Below the pieces are notes generated by a model, which saw nothing but the letters and a program-made list of their open reading frames with translations, was not told where the DNA came from and did no database searches. 64,000 nucleotides of DNA from an uncultured Bacteroidia bacterium (GTDB lineage: Bacteria > Bacteroidota > Bacteroidia > Bacteroidales > UBA932), in assembly GCA_902789395.1 (NCBI GenBank), contig CADANY010000016.1, forward strand, positions 1 to 64,000. The letters are read 5' to 3'. Below, in pieces: positions 8,997-17,564 of the stretch (positions within the stretch are counted from its first letter, which is position 1; every line of letters starts with the position of its first letter). The position numbers were made by a program, and so were the translations under genes.

Positions 8997-9914
8997 TTAT
9001 TTTCCGATTTCAAAAACATCACCGTCGGAAGCGGCGACTGTGTCGGGGAAGATCGTCCGGCACTCGGCCTGATAGGCCGCAATATCCCGGGAACGGGACG
9101 AATAATGACCGATAATCAGCCGGGAAACGCCGGCTCGGAGCGCCAGCGAGGCGGCCTGAAGGGTCGTGGAATGGTTCCGGAGCTGCGCCTGTTCAGCCAG
9201 TTCATCCAGATAAGTCGTTTCGTGGTAGAGGGTATGGACCCCGCGGAGCCACTCCTCTTCCTCGGGGAAAACTGCCGTATCCGAGCAATAGGCATAACTC
9301 CTCGGGACAAACGGTTTATAGGCCAGTTCGGCCAGGGGGATAACGCCCTCCGGACGGACAAGATCCTCCCCGCGCTTGATCGCCCCAATCTCCGTCAGGG
9401 TCAGCCCATACTGCGGAATTGCCTCCTTGCGGACATTCCACTGGGGCTCCTTCTCCCGGAAAAGGAAGCCGAAGGTCTCAATCCCATGGCGCAGGGGAAA
9501 GGCGGAAACGGATAGCGACTTGGTTTCATAAATCACTTCCGGAGCGCTCATTTTCAACGGGTTGAAGCGAATCTCAAATCCAATTCCTTCCCCGTAATAA
9601 CTCAGGAAAAATTTCAGGATCGGCCCGAAATTGGCCGGGGCATACAAATTGACCGGCGCCGTCCTGCCCTTCATGCCGAGGGTCGACAGGAGGCCGAAAA
9701 TACCGAAAACATGGTCCCCATGGATATGACTCAAGAAAATCGAGTCCAATTTCATCATCGGAACCCCGTAGCGGACCATCTGCCCCTGGGTCCCTTCACC
9801 GCAATCGATAAGGAACAAGCGCTCATGTACATGCAGTACCTGAGCGCTCTGGTTCCTATCCCTGACGGGCATGGCCGAAGCCGTGCCCATCATGGTTACG
9901 GTAAAATTATTCAC
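8997..9914 (-). CDS. rnz: Ribonuclease Z
   Basis: Zinc-dependent tRNA 3' processing endonuclease of the metallo-beta-lactamase fold. It carries HIHGDHVFG (the HxHxDH metal motif), MGTASAMP near the N terminus, a late AASDGDVFE segment and the ligand His in IIGHYSSRS. Both tRNA genes in this window lack an encoded CCA end, which fits a need for RNase Z. The open frame extends to 10034 inside rpsA, but that part is arginine/serine-rich shadow sequence; I place the start at a GTG (9912-9914), which overlaps the rpsA end by 8 bases. An ATG at 9893 is the alternative. Confidence 0.9.
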   Translation of the reverse strand: MNNFTVTMMGTASAMPVRDRNQSAQVLHVHERLFLIDCGEGTQGQMVRYGVPMMKLDSIFLSHIHGDHVFGIFGLLSTLGMKGRTAPVNLYAPANFGPILKFFLSYYGEGIGFEIRFNPLKMSAPEVIYETKSLSVSAFPLRHGIETFGFLFREKEPQWNVRKEAIPQYGLTLTEIGAIKRGEDLVRPEGVIPLAELAYKPFVPRSYAYCSDTAVFPEEEEWLRGVHTLYHETTYLDELAEQAQLRNHSTTLQAASLALRAGVSRLIIGHYSSRSRDIAAYQAECRTIFPDTVAASDGDVFEIGK

Positions 9915-11688
9915 CCTTCTCGAGTTTGTCCTTGAGGGCGGCCAGTTCGGAGATGTCTCCGAGGGTGGTCTTCTCGATGGTGCTGTTGACCTTCTTGATC
10001 GCCTTCTTGGTGCCTTCGACCTCAGCATTCTCACGGGCTACCTTAGCCTCGGAGTAAGTACGGAGGTGGGAAACACGGACGGTGCGGGTGCTTCTGCGAA
10101 GCTCGACAACCTTGACCGGGAGCTTGTCTCCGACGATAGCCGGCTTGCCGTCTTCCTTAATCATCTCGCGGTTGAAAGCAACGGCTTCCGTGCCATCTTC
10201 GAAGGTGACGGTAGCACCCTTGTCACCGGTAGCGGTAACAGTAGCCTCAACGACCGTTCCGACAGGATACTTGGCCTCGAGCTCATCCCAAGGATTCGGG
10301 GTAAGCTGCTTGTGACCGAGGCTGAGTTTGTGGTTCTGCTCGTCGAAGTCGAGGATAACGACATCGATGGAATCACCGGCCTGGACCATCTCGGAAGGAT
10401 GCTTGATCTTGTTCCAGCTCAGATCGCTGATGTGGATCAGACCCTCGACACCATCCTCCAATTCAGCGAATACGCCGAAGTTGGTGATGTTGCGGACAAC
10501 GGCCTTCTGCTGGGATCCGACGGGATATTTCTCGCGGATGGATTCCCAAGGATTCTCGGTAAGCTGCTTCAGACCGAGGGACATCTTGCGGGCCTCGCGG
10601 TCCAGGGTAAGGATGACAGCCTCGACCTCGTCGCCGAGTTTGAGGAATTCCTGAGCGCTGTGGAGGCGCGGAGACCAGGACATTTCGGAAACATGGACAA
10701 GACCCTCGACACCAGGGGCAACCTCGACGAAAGCGCCGTAATCGGCGATGGCGACGACCTTACCCTTGACGGTATCACCGACCTTGAGGTCAGCGCTGAG
10801 GCTCTCCCAAGGATGGGCGGTCAGCTGCTTGAGACCGAGGGCGATACGCTTCTGCTGCTCGTTGAAATCAAGGACGACGACCTTGATCTTCTCATCGAGG
10901 GTGACAACCTCTTCGGGGTGGTTGATACGGCCCCAGGAGAGATCGGTAATGTGGATGAGACCGTCAACACCGCCCAGGTCGACGAATACGCCGTAGTTGG
11001 TGATATTCTTGACGGTTCCTTCGAGGACCTGACCCTTCTCAAGCTTGGAGATAAGTTCAGCCCTCTTCTGCTCCTGCTCAGCCTCGAGCAGTGCCTTGTG
11101 GGATACGACGACATTGCGGAACTCCTGATTGATCTTGACGATCTTGAAGTCCATGGTCGTATTGACATATACATCGTAGTCGCGGATCGGCTTGATATCG
11201 ATCTGGGATCCCGGGAGGAATGCCTCGATGCCGAATACATCGACGATCATACCGCCCTTGGTGCGGGTCTTGACGAAGCCCTTGACGATGTCGCCTGCAT
11301 CGTAGGCGGCATTGACCATATCCCAGGACTTGAGGGCGCGGGCCTTCCTGTGGGAGAGGATGAGCTGACCCTTGCGGTCTTCGGCTGCCTCGACGAGGAC
11401 TTCTACCTTGTCACCGACCTTCAGGTCAGGGTTGTAACGGAATTCAGGAGCGGAGATAACGCCTTCGCTCTTGGCGCCGATGTTCACGACGACCTCTCTC
11501 TTGTTGATCGCGGTAACAGTTCCCTCGACGACCTCGTTCTCGACGATACGGGAAAGGGTCTGATCATAGAGTTCCTGGTCTTTCTGCCTGTCTTCAGCGA
11601 CGAATCCATCGTTCTCGAAGGCATCCCAGTCAAACTGGTCGGGAGCTACCGAAGCATTGAGAGCGGTTTTTTTAATTTCTTCTGCCAT
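9907..11688 (-). CDS. rpsA: 30S ribosomal protein S1
   Basis: 593-residue mRNA-binding ribosomal protein built from six S1 RNA-binding repeats; repeats 3 to 5 are the clearest (NITNYGVFVDLGGVDGLIHI, AIADYGAFVEVAPGVEGLVHV, NITNFGVFAELEDGVEGLIHI). Each is followed by the usual LSLGxKQL linker. The acidic N-terminal extension and a C-terminal tail with a KKxIKKV stretch are normal for the group. It is the first gene of the operon leading through rnz to rel. Confidence 0.96.
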   Translation of the reverse strand: MAEEIKKTALNASVAPDQFDWDAFENDGFVAEDRQKDQELYDQTLSRIVENEVVEGTVTAINKREVVVNIGAKSEGVISAPEFRYNPDLKVGDKVEVLVEAAEDRKGQLILSHRKARALKSWDMVNAAYDAGDIVKGFVKTRTKGGMIVDVFGIEAFLPGSQIDIKPIRDYDVYVNTTMDFKIVKINQEFRNVVVSHKALLEAEQEQKRAELISKLEKGQVLEGTVKNITNYGVFVDLGGVDGLIHITDLSWGRINHPEEVVTLDEKIKVVVLDFNEQQKRIALGLKQLTAHPWESLSADLKVGDTVKGKVVAIADYGAFVEVAPGVEGLVHVSEMSWSPRLHSAQEFLKLGDEVEAVILTLDREARKMSLGLKQLTENPWESIREKYPVGSQQKAVVRNITNFGVFAELEDGVEGLIHISDLSWNKIKHPSEMVQAGDSIDVVILDFDEQNHKLSLGHKQLTPNPWDELEAKYPVGTVVEATVTATGDKGATVTFEDGTEAVAFNREMIKEDGKPAIVGDKLPVKVVELRRSTRTVRVSHLRTYSEAKVARENAEVEGTKKAIKKVNSTIEKTTLGDISELAALKDKLEKGE

Positions 11689-11747
11689 AATTTGTTGTAA
11701 TAAATCAAACTAGGGGTTAAACATTATTTTCTGTACTCTCCGGGAAG

Positions 11748-11778
11748 CAAAAAAAGCACGCTTCCGGAAAAAGCGTGC
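11748..11778 (-). terminator. Intrinsic terminator downstream of corA
   Basis: Stem GCACGCTT (11756-11763) / AAGCGTGC (11771-11778), followed on the minus strand by a run of Us. It lies 37 bases after the corA stop and separates corA from the rpsA operon. Confidence 0.8.
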
Positions 11779-11814
11779 AAAAATAGCAAAAAAATCCGAG
11801 TCAAACAAAAATAA

Positions 11815-12780
11815 TTACAGCAATTTACGCTTCTTGAAAATAAACCAGATGACGACGAACGACATCAGCATGACACCGACAATGATGATCCAGTTCCAGG
11901 GGGACGCATTCGGATCGTCAGCCCCGATCATGGGAAGGCGGACATTCATGCCATAAAAACTGGCAATCAGCGTCGGAGGCATCAGCAAAACCGATACAAG
12001 CGTAAAGATCTTCATGATCCGGTTCTGGTCCAGATTGATGAGACCGACTACCGTATCCTGCAGATATTCAAGACGTTCAAAACAGAAATTCGTATGATTG
12101 ATCAGGGACGAGATATCTTGGAGCATGACATTGAAGCGTCCTTCGAGCCGGTCTGGAGTCTTCGGACTCTTCAGAAGGTTCGATATCAGACGCTGCTTAT
12201 CCACGACATTTTCCCGTACGATCATCGTATTTTCCTGAAGCTGGTTGATATCGATCAGGAGGTCTTCGTTGATCTCATCCCGCTCATTGATACGCTTCGC
12301 ATACTGGGAAATCTCCTTGGACAGGATTTCAATCATATCAGCGTCCAGGTCGACACGCTTGTCCAGGATTGTGGCAAAAAGGGTAAACCCGTCCGGATAT
12401 CGCTTGGGATTGGCCTGGAGACGCATCTGCAACTCGGAGAAGCTGCGGATCGGCACTTCCCGCAACGTAGTGAGAGAATCCTCGACCAGCGTAAAGGAAA
12501 CCGCCTGCATCATATATTCCTCCGGGCCCGGTGTCAGGAAGTTGGTATTGGCAAAGATCGCACCCTCGGTTTCAAAATACCGGGAGGAACTTTCAATCTC
12601 TTCCGCCTGTGCGCGGCTCTGGATCTCCGTGCCGAGAAAAGACTCGACGGCACGTTTTTCGGAGCCGGAAGGATCGATGAGATCGATCCAGACTACATCC
12701 TCGACTTTGATTGTGGAAAAAACTTTCTCCGACTGGGAGACTCCGATCATTCCGTTTTCTCTGTAGAAGATATTCAGCAT
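11815..12780 (-). CDS. corA: CorA-family magnesium/divalent cation channel
   Basis: 321-residue inner-membrane Mg2+ (or Co2+/Ni2+) channel. A cytoplasmic N-terminal domain and a long helix precede two C-terminal membrane helices; the first ends in the selectivity motif YGMNV and the loop LPMIGADD follows. The basic tail FKKRKLL is typical. It is monocistronic, with a promoter at 12869-12899 and a terminator at 11748-11778. Substrate preference within the family cannot be told from sequence. Confidence 0.92.
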   Translation of the reverse strand: MLNIFYRENGMIGVSQSEKVFSTIKVEDVVWIDLIDPSGSEKRAVESFLGTEIQSRAQAEEIESSSRYFETEGAIFANTNFLTPGPEEYMMQAVSFTLVEDSLTTLREVPIRSFSELQMRLQANPKRYPDGFTLFATILDKRVDLDADMIEILSKEISQYAKRINERDEINEDLLIDINQLQENTMIVRENVVDKQRLISNLLKSPKTPDRLEGRFNVMLQDISSLINHTNFCFERLEYLQDTVVGLINLDQNRIMKIFTLVSVLLMPPTLIASFYGMNVRLPMIGADDPNASPWNWIIIVGVMLMSFVVIWFIFKKRKLL

Positions 12781-12868
12781 ATCAATTCCTCCAGAATTTA
12801 GCTCCGGGCCAGTCGCTCCGGATGGATTTCACATAACAACCAGCCGCCATTACGGAAAAGACGGCCTG

Positions 12869-12899
12869 CAAATTTACATAAAAATCTGTAACATCCAAC
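12869..12899 (-). promoter_or_regulatory. Probable promoter of corA
   Basis: On the minus strand: GTTG (plus 12896-12899), 19 bases, TAAATTTG (plus 12869-12876). It leaves a leader of about 80 bases before the corA start; no riboswitch fold was recognised in that leader. Confidence 0.5.
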
Positions 12900-12942
12900 G
12901 GTTTCCGAGCTCGATCAGCAAAAATGATGAGAAAAATACCTT

Positions 12943-13524
12943 TCAGAAAAGGATATGTACCCCAAGGGCGATCAGAATAATTCCCCCCACAATGCGGACC
13001 GGCGTTCCGAAACGGGTTCCTGCCGCACTGCCGGAGAGCATCCCTGCCAGGACGGCGAGGGCGGTAAAGATGAAAACCGCCACGCCGACCGGCCAGATAG
13101 CGGACCAGCCGCTCCCGGTCAGGCCGAAAGAGACGCCGACGGAAAGGGCGTCGATGCTGGTCGCGATGCCGCCAAGGATGATCCCACGGATCCCGGACAA
13201 TGAGAAATGGTCTGTTTCTCCCCGGACCGCATCGAAGACCATCATGCCACCGACATAGAGCAGCAGAAGGAATCCCGTCCATCGGGCGATAGCCGAGAAT
13301 CCTCCGACATGGGCGGAAAGCCATCCGGCAAAAAGATGGGCAGCTCCCCAGCCGATCAGCAGGAATGCCGTCTGGATAACGGCAAAGACCGCTGCTACTT
13401 TCCATACCTTTTTCCTGGCCTGCACGAGATCGACCGTAACGGAAGAACAGAGCGACACGGCAAAGCAGTCTGCGGAAAGGGACAGGCCGACGAGTACGGG
13501 ATAGATGAAGGCGGATCCGGTCAT
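12943..13524 (-). CDS. mntP: Manganese efflux pump MntP
   Basis: 193-residue, six-helix inner-membrane Mn2+ exporter (DUF204 family). The two inverted half-repeats show the paired Asp motifs LSADCFAVSL and SIDALSVGVSF. The start overlaps the recR stop by 4 bases (ATGA type), making it the last gene of the pnuC-murQ-recR operon. I saw no manganese riboswitch in front of it, as expected for an internal operon gene. Confidence 0.9.
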   Translation of the reverse strand: MTGSAFIYPVLVGLSLSADCFAVSLCSSVTVDLVQARKKVWKVAAVFAVIQTAFLLIGWGAAHLFAGWLSAHVGGFSAIARWTGFLLLLYVGGMMVFDAVRGETDHFSLSGIRGIILGGIATSIDALSVGVSFGLTGSGWSAIWPVGVAVFIFTALAVLAGMLSGSAAGTRFGTPVRIVGGIILIALGVHILF

Positions 13525-14150
13525 GGCCTGAACTCCTGACGATTGACGATGGAGCGGCCGAGCGTCAGACTGTCGGCATACTCCAGATCATCTCCGAATC
13601 CCAGACCGCGGGCAAGCGAGGAGATGCGGACTCCGGAAGGGACGATCTGGCGGTAGATGTAAAATGCCGTCGTCTCCCCCTCGACATCCCCGCTCAGGGC
13701 GAGAATGACTTCCGCTTCAGACGGGTCCGGCAAAGCCTTGATTCGCTCTGTCAGCTCACGGATCGTCAGATCGGACGGGCCAATCCCGTTAATGGGCGAG
13801 ATAATACCGCCGAGAACATGATAAAGCCCGTGATACTGGCCGGTATTCTCTATGCTCATGACATCGCGTACGCTTTCTACGACACAGATCTGTCCCCGGT
13901 TCCTCGATCGGTCGGAACAAATCGAGCACTCCTCGTCATCGGAAATCATCCGGCAGACCCGGCAATAACGGACCTCGTCCCGGAGCCGGTTGACCGACTC
14001 CGTGAAATGGTGGACGTTCTCGGCGGGCTGCTTGAGAAGGTGGAGGGCAAGCCGCAGGGCGCTCCTTTTTCCTACTCCGGGAAGAGAGCTGATCGCCTCA
14101 ACCGCATCTTCCAGAATCCGGGAGGGATAATGCTGGTCGTTGTAAGCCAT
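13521..14150 (-). CDS. recR: Recombination protein RecR
   Basis: 209-residue recombination mediator of the RecFOR pathway. An N-terminal helix-hairpin-helix (SLPGVGKRSALRLALHLL) precedes a Cys4 zinc finger (CRVCRMISDDEECSIC) and a Toprim domain with VVES near its start and ALSGDVEGETT. The C-terminal RGL ... LEYAD segment is typical. Its start overlaps the murQ stop by one base, so it is translationally coupled in the murQ operon. Length is normal. Confidence 0.95.
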   Translation of the reverse strand: MAYNDQHYPSRILEDAVEAISSLPGVGKRSALRLALHLLKQPAENVHHFTESVNRLRDEVRYCRVCRMISDDEECSICSDRSRNRGQICVVESVRDVMSIENTGQYHGLYHVLGGIISPINGIGPSDLTIRELTERIKALPDPSEAEVILALSGDVEGETTAFYIYRQIVPSGVRISSLARGLGFGDDLEYADSLTLGRSIVNRQEFRP

Positions 14151-14971
14151 CAGCCTTGTGCCGTAAGATCATTCCGATAGGCAGTGACGGCAGCCCGCAC
14201 CTGCCCGTATTTGAGAAGAAGCGCCTTGGCCGCTTCATAATCGGTGATACCGGTTTCTCCCATGATCATCCGGGTCCCCCGGTCGACGAGTTTGCTGTTA
14301 GTCAACTGCATATCGACCATCTTGTTCCCATGGACATGGCCCAGGCGGATCATACAGGATGTTGAAATCATGTTCAGGACCAGCTTCTGGGCGGTTCCGG
14401 ACTTCATGCGGGTGCTTCCGGTCACGAATTCGGGGCCCACGACGACAACGATCGGGATTTCAGCCGCTTCCGCGACAGGAGCTCCGGCGTTGCAGGTAAT
14501 GCATCCGGTCAGAAGCCCCCGGGAACGGGCTTCCCGGATAGCTCCGATAACGTAGGGCGTCGTTCCGGAAGCCGCGATACCGATTACGACATCGTCCGCG
14601 GTCGGGACATAGGCCTGCATGTCGTTCCAGCCCCCCTGGGGATCGTCCTCGGCATTTTCGACGGCGGTCCGGATCGCCGAATCGCCCCCGGCGATCAGGC
14701 CGATGAACGCGTCATGTACCCCATAGGTGGGAGGGATTTCAGAGGCATCTACGATACCGAGCCGGCCACTGGTTCCGGCTCCGAGATAGAAGACCCGTCC
14801 TCCCCGCTGCATCCTTTCGACAATCCCGTCGACCAGAAGCCTGATCTGGGGGATGGCTTCGGCTACAGCGACAGGAACGGTCCGGTCTTCCTGATTGATT
14901 CCTTCAAGAATCTCCAGCGTCGACATCTGGTCCAGATTGTCGAAACGGGAGGATTGTTCCGTTGTTTTCAT
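14150..14971 (-). CDS. murQ: N-acetylmuramic acid 6-phosphate etherase MurQ
   Basis: SIS-domain lyase that removes the lactyl ether from MurNAc-6-phosphate to give GlcNAc-6-phosphate and lactate in the cytoplasm. Signatures: GAGTSGRLGIVDASE and GIAASGTTPYVIGA for sugar-phosphate binding, with EFVTGSTRMKSGTAQK in the second half. At 273 residues it is slightly short but complete. It overlaps the upstream BadF-type kinase gene by 4 bases, which suggests the kinase supplies its substrate. Confidence 0.94.
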   Translation of the reverse strand: MKTTEQSSRFDNLDQMSTLEILEGINQEDRTVPVAVAEAIPQIRLLVDGIVERMQRGGRVFYLGAGTSGRLGIVDASEIPPTYGVHDAFIGLIAGGDSAIRTAVENAEDDPQGGWNDMQAYVPTADDVVIGIAASGTTPYVIGAIREARSRGLLTGCITCNAGAPVAEAAEIPIVVVVGPEFVTGSTRMKSGTAQKLVLNMISTSCMIRLGHVHGNKMVDMQLTNSKLVDRGTRMIMGETGITDYEAAKALLLKYGQVRAAVTAYRNDLTAQG

Positions 14972-15819
14972 ACCTTGTGATATTCAATGAGGCCCTCCAT
15001 CGGAGCGGCCATGATACGCGAGAATGTAATGCCGCAGACGGCTCCGACCTTCCGGAGGATCTCCCGGGTCGCATAACCGAACCCGCCGATAACCCCGACC
15101 TGATACCGGTCTACATCGTACTGCTTGAGCGCCCGCTCGATAAAATTCCGGAAATTACCTTCTACGAGTTCGGTAACATAGTCATCCTTTCCGTAGAATC
15201 CCAGGATATAAGGTGCAAACTGTCCGAGATACTTCGAAGGCGCATCGCCACGATATACATTCCTGACGACTGTCATATAATCCACCTCATATCGGGAGGC
15301 AAAATCATCTGCAATCCATGCAGGGACCCGGTTCTTGAGGAAATCGGACACGAACAATTTCCCGAGGACGGCACCGCCGCCTTCGTCTCCCAGTATATAA
15401 CCGCCGCTGCGCACGTTCTTGACGATCTTTTCTCCGTCATAGAAACAACTGTTGGACCCGGTTCCGAGGATGGCTGCGATACCTGCCTCCCTTCCGCAGA
15501 CGGCACGCGCCGCCCCCATCAGGTCAGAAGTATACTCTTTCTCAGCAAAGGGGAACAGCAGGGAGAGTTCCCCATCCAGGCCGCGGGCCAGTTCAGGGAC
15601 CTTCCCACCATCGGAAATCAGTCCGGCAGCATAGAAATGGACCGAGTCGACGGATTCTGCACCCAGTCCGGCAACCGCCTCATCGACGATCGTCGAAATC
15701 ACCTCGGAGGGCATGGTCGCCAGATTGATTCCGGCAGTCTTGTATGACTTGACGGTTCCGTCAGGGGTCAAAGCGCTCCAGTCGGTCTTGGTAGCGCCGC
15801 TTTCAACGATAAGTTTCAT
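14968..15819 (-). CDS. BadF/BadG-family sugar kinase, probable MurNAc (or GlcNAc) kinase
   Basis: 283 residues of the ASKHA ATPase fold: an N-terminal phosphate-binding loop (VESGATKTDWSAL), then ILGTGSNSCFYDG, GYILGDEGGGAVLGK and a C-terminal IGGFGYATREIL. Known relatives include N-acetylglucosamine kinases and the MurK kinases of Tannerella and Clostridium, which phosphorylate MurNAc at position 6. Direct 4-base overlap with murQ makes the MurNAc role most likely (inference). One base overlaps the SGNH hydrolase gene upstream. Confidence 0.75.
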   Translation of the reverse strand: MKLIVESGATKTDWSALTPDGTVKSYKTAGINLATMPSEVISTIVDEAVAGLGAESVDSVHFYAAGLISDGGKVPELARGLDGELSLLFPFAEKEYTSDLMGAARAVCGREAGIAAILGTGSNSCFYDGEKIVKNVRSGGYILGDEGGGAVLGKLFVSDFLKNRVPAWIADDFASRYEVDYMTVVRNVYRGDAPSKYLGQFAPYILGFYGKDDYVTELVEGNFRNFIERALKQYDVDRYQVGVIGGFGYATREILRKVGAVCGITFSRIMAAPMEGLIEYHKV

Positions 15820-16928
15820 TATTTATTCTTTTTCAGGGCTTTCTTGATTACAGGGGTCAGCAAGTCTGCATAATGGACGGCACCGAGATCCGTCAGATGG
15901 GTTCCGTCGACGGTATCATCTCCTTCCGGGCCAAGCATCTTATCAGCCTTGACATAATAGACATTCTTTTCGCCGCTGCGGACGATTCTCTCGTAAACAG
16001 CACGCTGAACAGCGACTTTTTTCGCGAGATCTTCGCGCGTTTTCATGTCGAAGGCCTGGAATGGATAGGGGGTCTGCTCGACAAAGATAACGGGGACGTT
16101 CGGATGGGCATCCCGAAGAATCCGGAAAAACGCCTCCGTCCGTTCTTCGATCCGTTCCGCCGTGCAGTTGGGAGCATTATCCAGCACAAAAACGCCGGGA
16201 TCTTCGCAAGAAGCCATCCAACGGGCGATTTCCGGATCAAGATGGGCGTTTCCGCTGAATCCGAGATTGATGACTTCCCTGTCCAGCCGCCGGGCGATGA
16301 TATGGGTAAAAGCCATACCGGGGCGGGTAACGCAGCCCCCTTGCAGAATGCTGGTTCCATACATGACGACCGGTTTCCGGGTCGACGGGCTGTCCATGGC
16401 AGGGCCCTCGATCCGCGAACCCTCCTCGACCCCGATTTCGAGATCCTCAACGCCGTCATACAGAGAGAGATGGACCATGCATTCTTTCATATCCCGGGTC
16501 ATGTTCCGGACTGCAGCGACATCGGTAACCGCGTTTTTCGCCGGTCGGCCGCTTCCTGCATAGCGCCACTCTTTTCCATCATGGATATACAGATCCAAAC
16601 CCCGGTCACCCGTCGGTGACATATGGTTCATGTAATGGCTGTTCAAAGACTTCCAGCGGAGCCGGATCGCAGGGGAATCCGTGCGGAACCGGACATAGAC
16701 CCCGGCACTGTTCAGTCCGAGACGCCAGACCGGATCACGGGTCACACCTTCCAGCGATGCGGGAAGGCGGCTGTAACGCATAGCCGTATTATCTGCAATT
16801 TTTCCGAATACCGGAAGGGTTTCGGCATTGACATACCGGAATCCTTCAGCCCTTGATGGTTCCTCCTGTGCATGGAGGGAGACCGCAGCGATCAAGAGAG
16901 TCGCTAAAAGAAAAGCGAATTTTTTCAT
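15819..16928 (-). CDS. Secreted SGNH/GDSL-family hydrolase
   Basis: 369 residues. A signal peptide (MKKFAFLLATLLIAAVSLHA) is followed by a beta-sandwich-like N-terminal domain (about 30-170) and an SGNH esterase domain. The nucleophile block reads YGTSILQGG, with Ser in the GDS-equivalent position. Block III has the Asn of DNAPNC and block V reads DGTHLTDLG with the Asp and His. Substrate is unknown; carbohydrate or peptidoglycan deacetylation would fit its MurK/MurQ neighbours but is inference. The frame is open to 17357, but the signal peptide and 4-base overlap with pnuC support 16928 as start. Confidence 0.82.
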   Translation of the reverse strand: MKKFAFLLATLLIAAVSLHAQEEPSRAEGFRYVNAETLPVFGKIADNTAMRYSRLPASLEGVTRDPVWRLGLNSAGVYVRFRTDSPAIRLRWKSLNSHYMNHMSPTGDRGLDLYIHDGKEWRYAGSGRPAKNAVTDVAAVRNMTRDMKECMVHLSLYDGVEDLEIGVEEGSRIEGPAMDSPSTRKPVVMYGTSILQGGCVTRPGMAFTHIIARRLDREVINLGFSGNAHLDPEIARWMASCEDPGVFVLDNAPNCTAERIEERTEAFFRILRDAHPNVPVIFVEQTPYPFQAFDMKTREDLAKKVAVQRAVYERIVRSGEKNVYYVKADKMLGPEGDDTVDGTHLTDLGAVHYADLLTPVIKKALKKNK

Positions 16929-17503
16929 GGTTCGATATATTGTCCTTTGTTCATCCAATGGAAATAACCGTACACGGCGGAAACGGCATAGCCCAGGTAC
17001 AGGGCCGCCATCCAGAAAAGTCCGGTCCGGACACAGAGAAGCACGGAGAGAAGATTGGCGACGATCCAGATCATCCATTGTTCGGGATAAGAACGGGTCA
17101 GCCACCAGGTCCCGATAATACCGAGGACGGTCACGATGGCGTCCAGCAGCGGTGCCCCGTCTCCGGTCGACCTCAGGATGGCTGCGGCGCCAAGGGACCC
17201 GGCCACAAAAAGGACAGCGCTCACGATGGCGGTTCTCTTCGGAAGCTTCGTAAGGTGGATCGTCCCCTCCTCCAACCGTGCGCCGTCCCTTCTCCACCGA
17301 ACGAGACCGAGGACCGAAACGGCTACATAGTAAAGGTTCAGCCCCATCGAAGCCCAAAGACTTTGGCTAAAAAAGGAGAAGGCACATGCCGCACTGGTGA
17401 GGATACCGAGCATCCACATCACGTTCTTCTGTCCGATTTCGAGCAGAATGTAGATGATACCGGAAACGACGGCAAAGATTTCTATGGCTCTGATCCAATC
17501 CAT
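16925..17503 (-). CDS. pnuC: PnuC-family vitamin-precursor transporter
   Basis: About 192 residues with around seven membrane helices, matching the PnuC facilitators that import nicotinamide riboside or related vitamins for trapping by an intracellular kinase. Recognisable segments are YILLEIGQKNVMWMLGI and the later ILGIIGTWWLTRSYPEQW. A longer frame reaches 17566, but MDWIRAIEIF at 17503 is the natural N terminus, and the promoter -7 box at 17512-17519 excludes the extension. Nicotinamide riboside versus thiamine is not decided by neighbours here. It leads the operon through mntP. Confidence 0.85.
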   Translation of the reverse strand: MDWIRAIEIFAVVSGIIYILLEIGQKNVMWMLGILTSAACAFSFFSQSLWASMGLNLYYVAVSVLGLVRWRRDGARLEEGTIHLTKLPKRTAIVSAVLFVAGSLGAAAILRSTGDGAPLLDAIVTVLGIIGTWWLTRSYPEQWMIWIVANLLSVLLCVRTGLFWMAALYLGYAVSAVYGYFHWMNKGQYIEP

Positions 17504-17511
17504 ACAATCTG

Positions 17512-17543
17512 CAAATTTACCAATAAAATCGTATCTTTGCAAT
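17512..17543 (-). promoter_or_regulatory. Promoter of the pnuC-murQ-recR operon
   Basis: Minus-strand -7 box TAAATTTG (plus 17512-17519) with a weak -33 (ATTG, plus 17540-17543) 20 bases upstream. The predicted transcript would start only a few bases before the pnuC ATG (17503), so it would be almost leaderless. It overlaps the divergent FKBP promoter. Confidence 0.5.
17532..17539 (+). promoter_or_regulatory. -7 box of the FKBP/BtuB-like operon
   Basis: TATCTTTG, the Bacteroidota -7 consensus, 25 bases before the ATG at 17565. The -33 region is weak and overlaps the opposing pnuC -7 box, so the two operons share regulatory DNA. Confidence 0.5.
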
Positions 17544-17564
17544 CGCATTGAAATACAGTATGTC

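Noticed and set aside
9915..10034. N-terminal extension of RNase Z
   Set aside because: It lies inside rpsA and encodes Arg/Ser/Pro-rich sequence absent from the family.
9871..11700. 609-codon plus-strand open frame opposite rpsA
   Set aside because: Antisense shadow of the six S1 repeats; its translation is acidic low-complexity with no domain.
16929..17357. N-terminal extension of the SGNH hydrolase frame
   Set aside because: It overlaps pnuC in another frame and is Arg-rich nonsense; a good signal peptide begins at 16928.
17504..17564. Cobalamin or other riboswitch upstream of the FKBP/BtuB-like operon
   Set aside because: Only about 60 bases occur between divergent starts, largely occupied by promoters; no conserved riboswitch core is seen.
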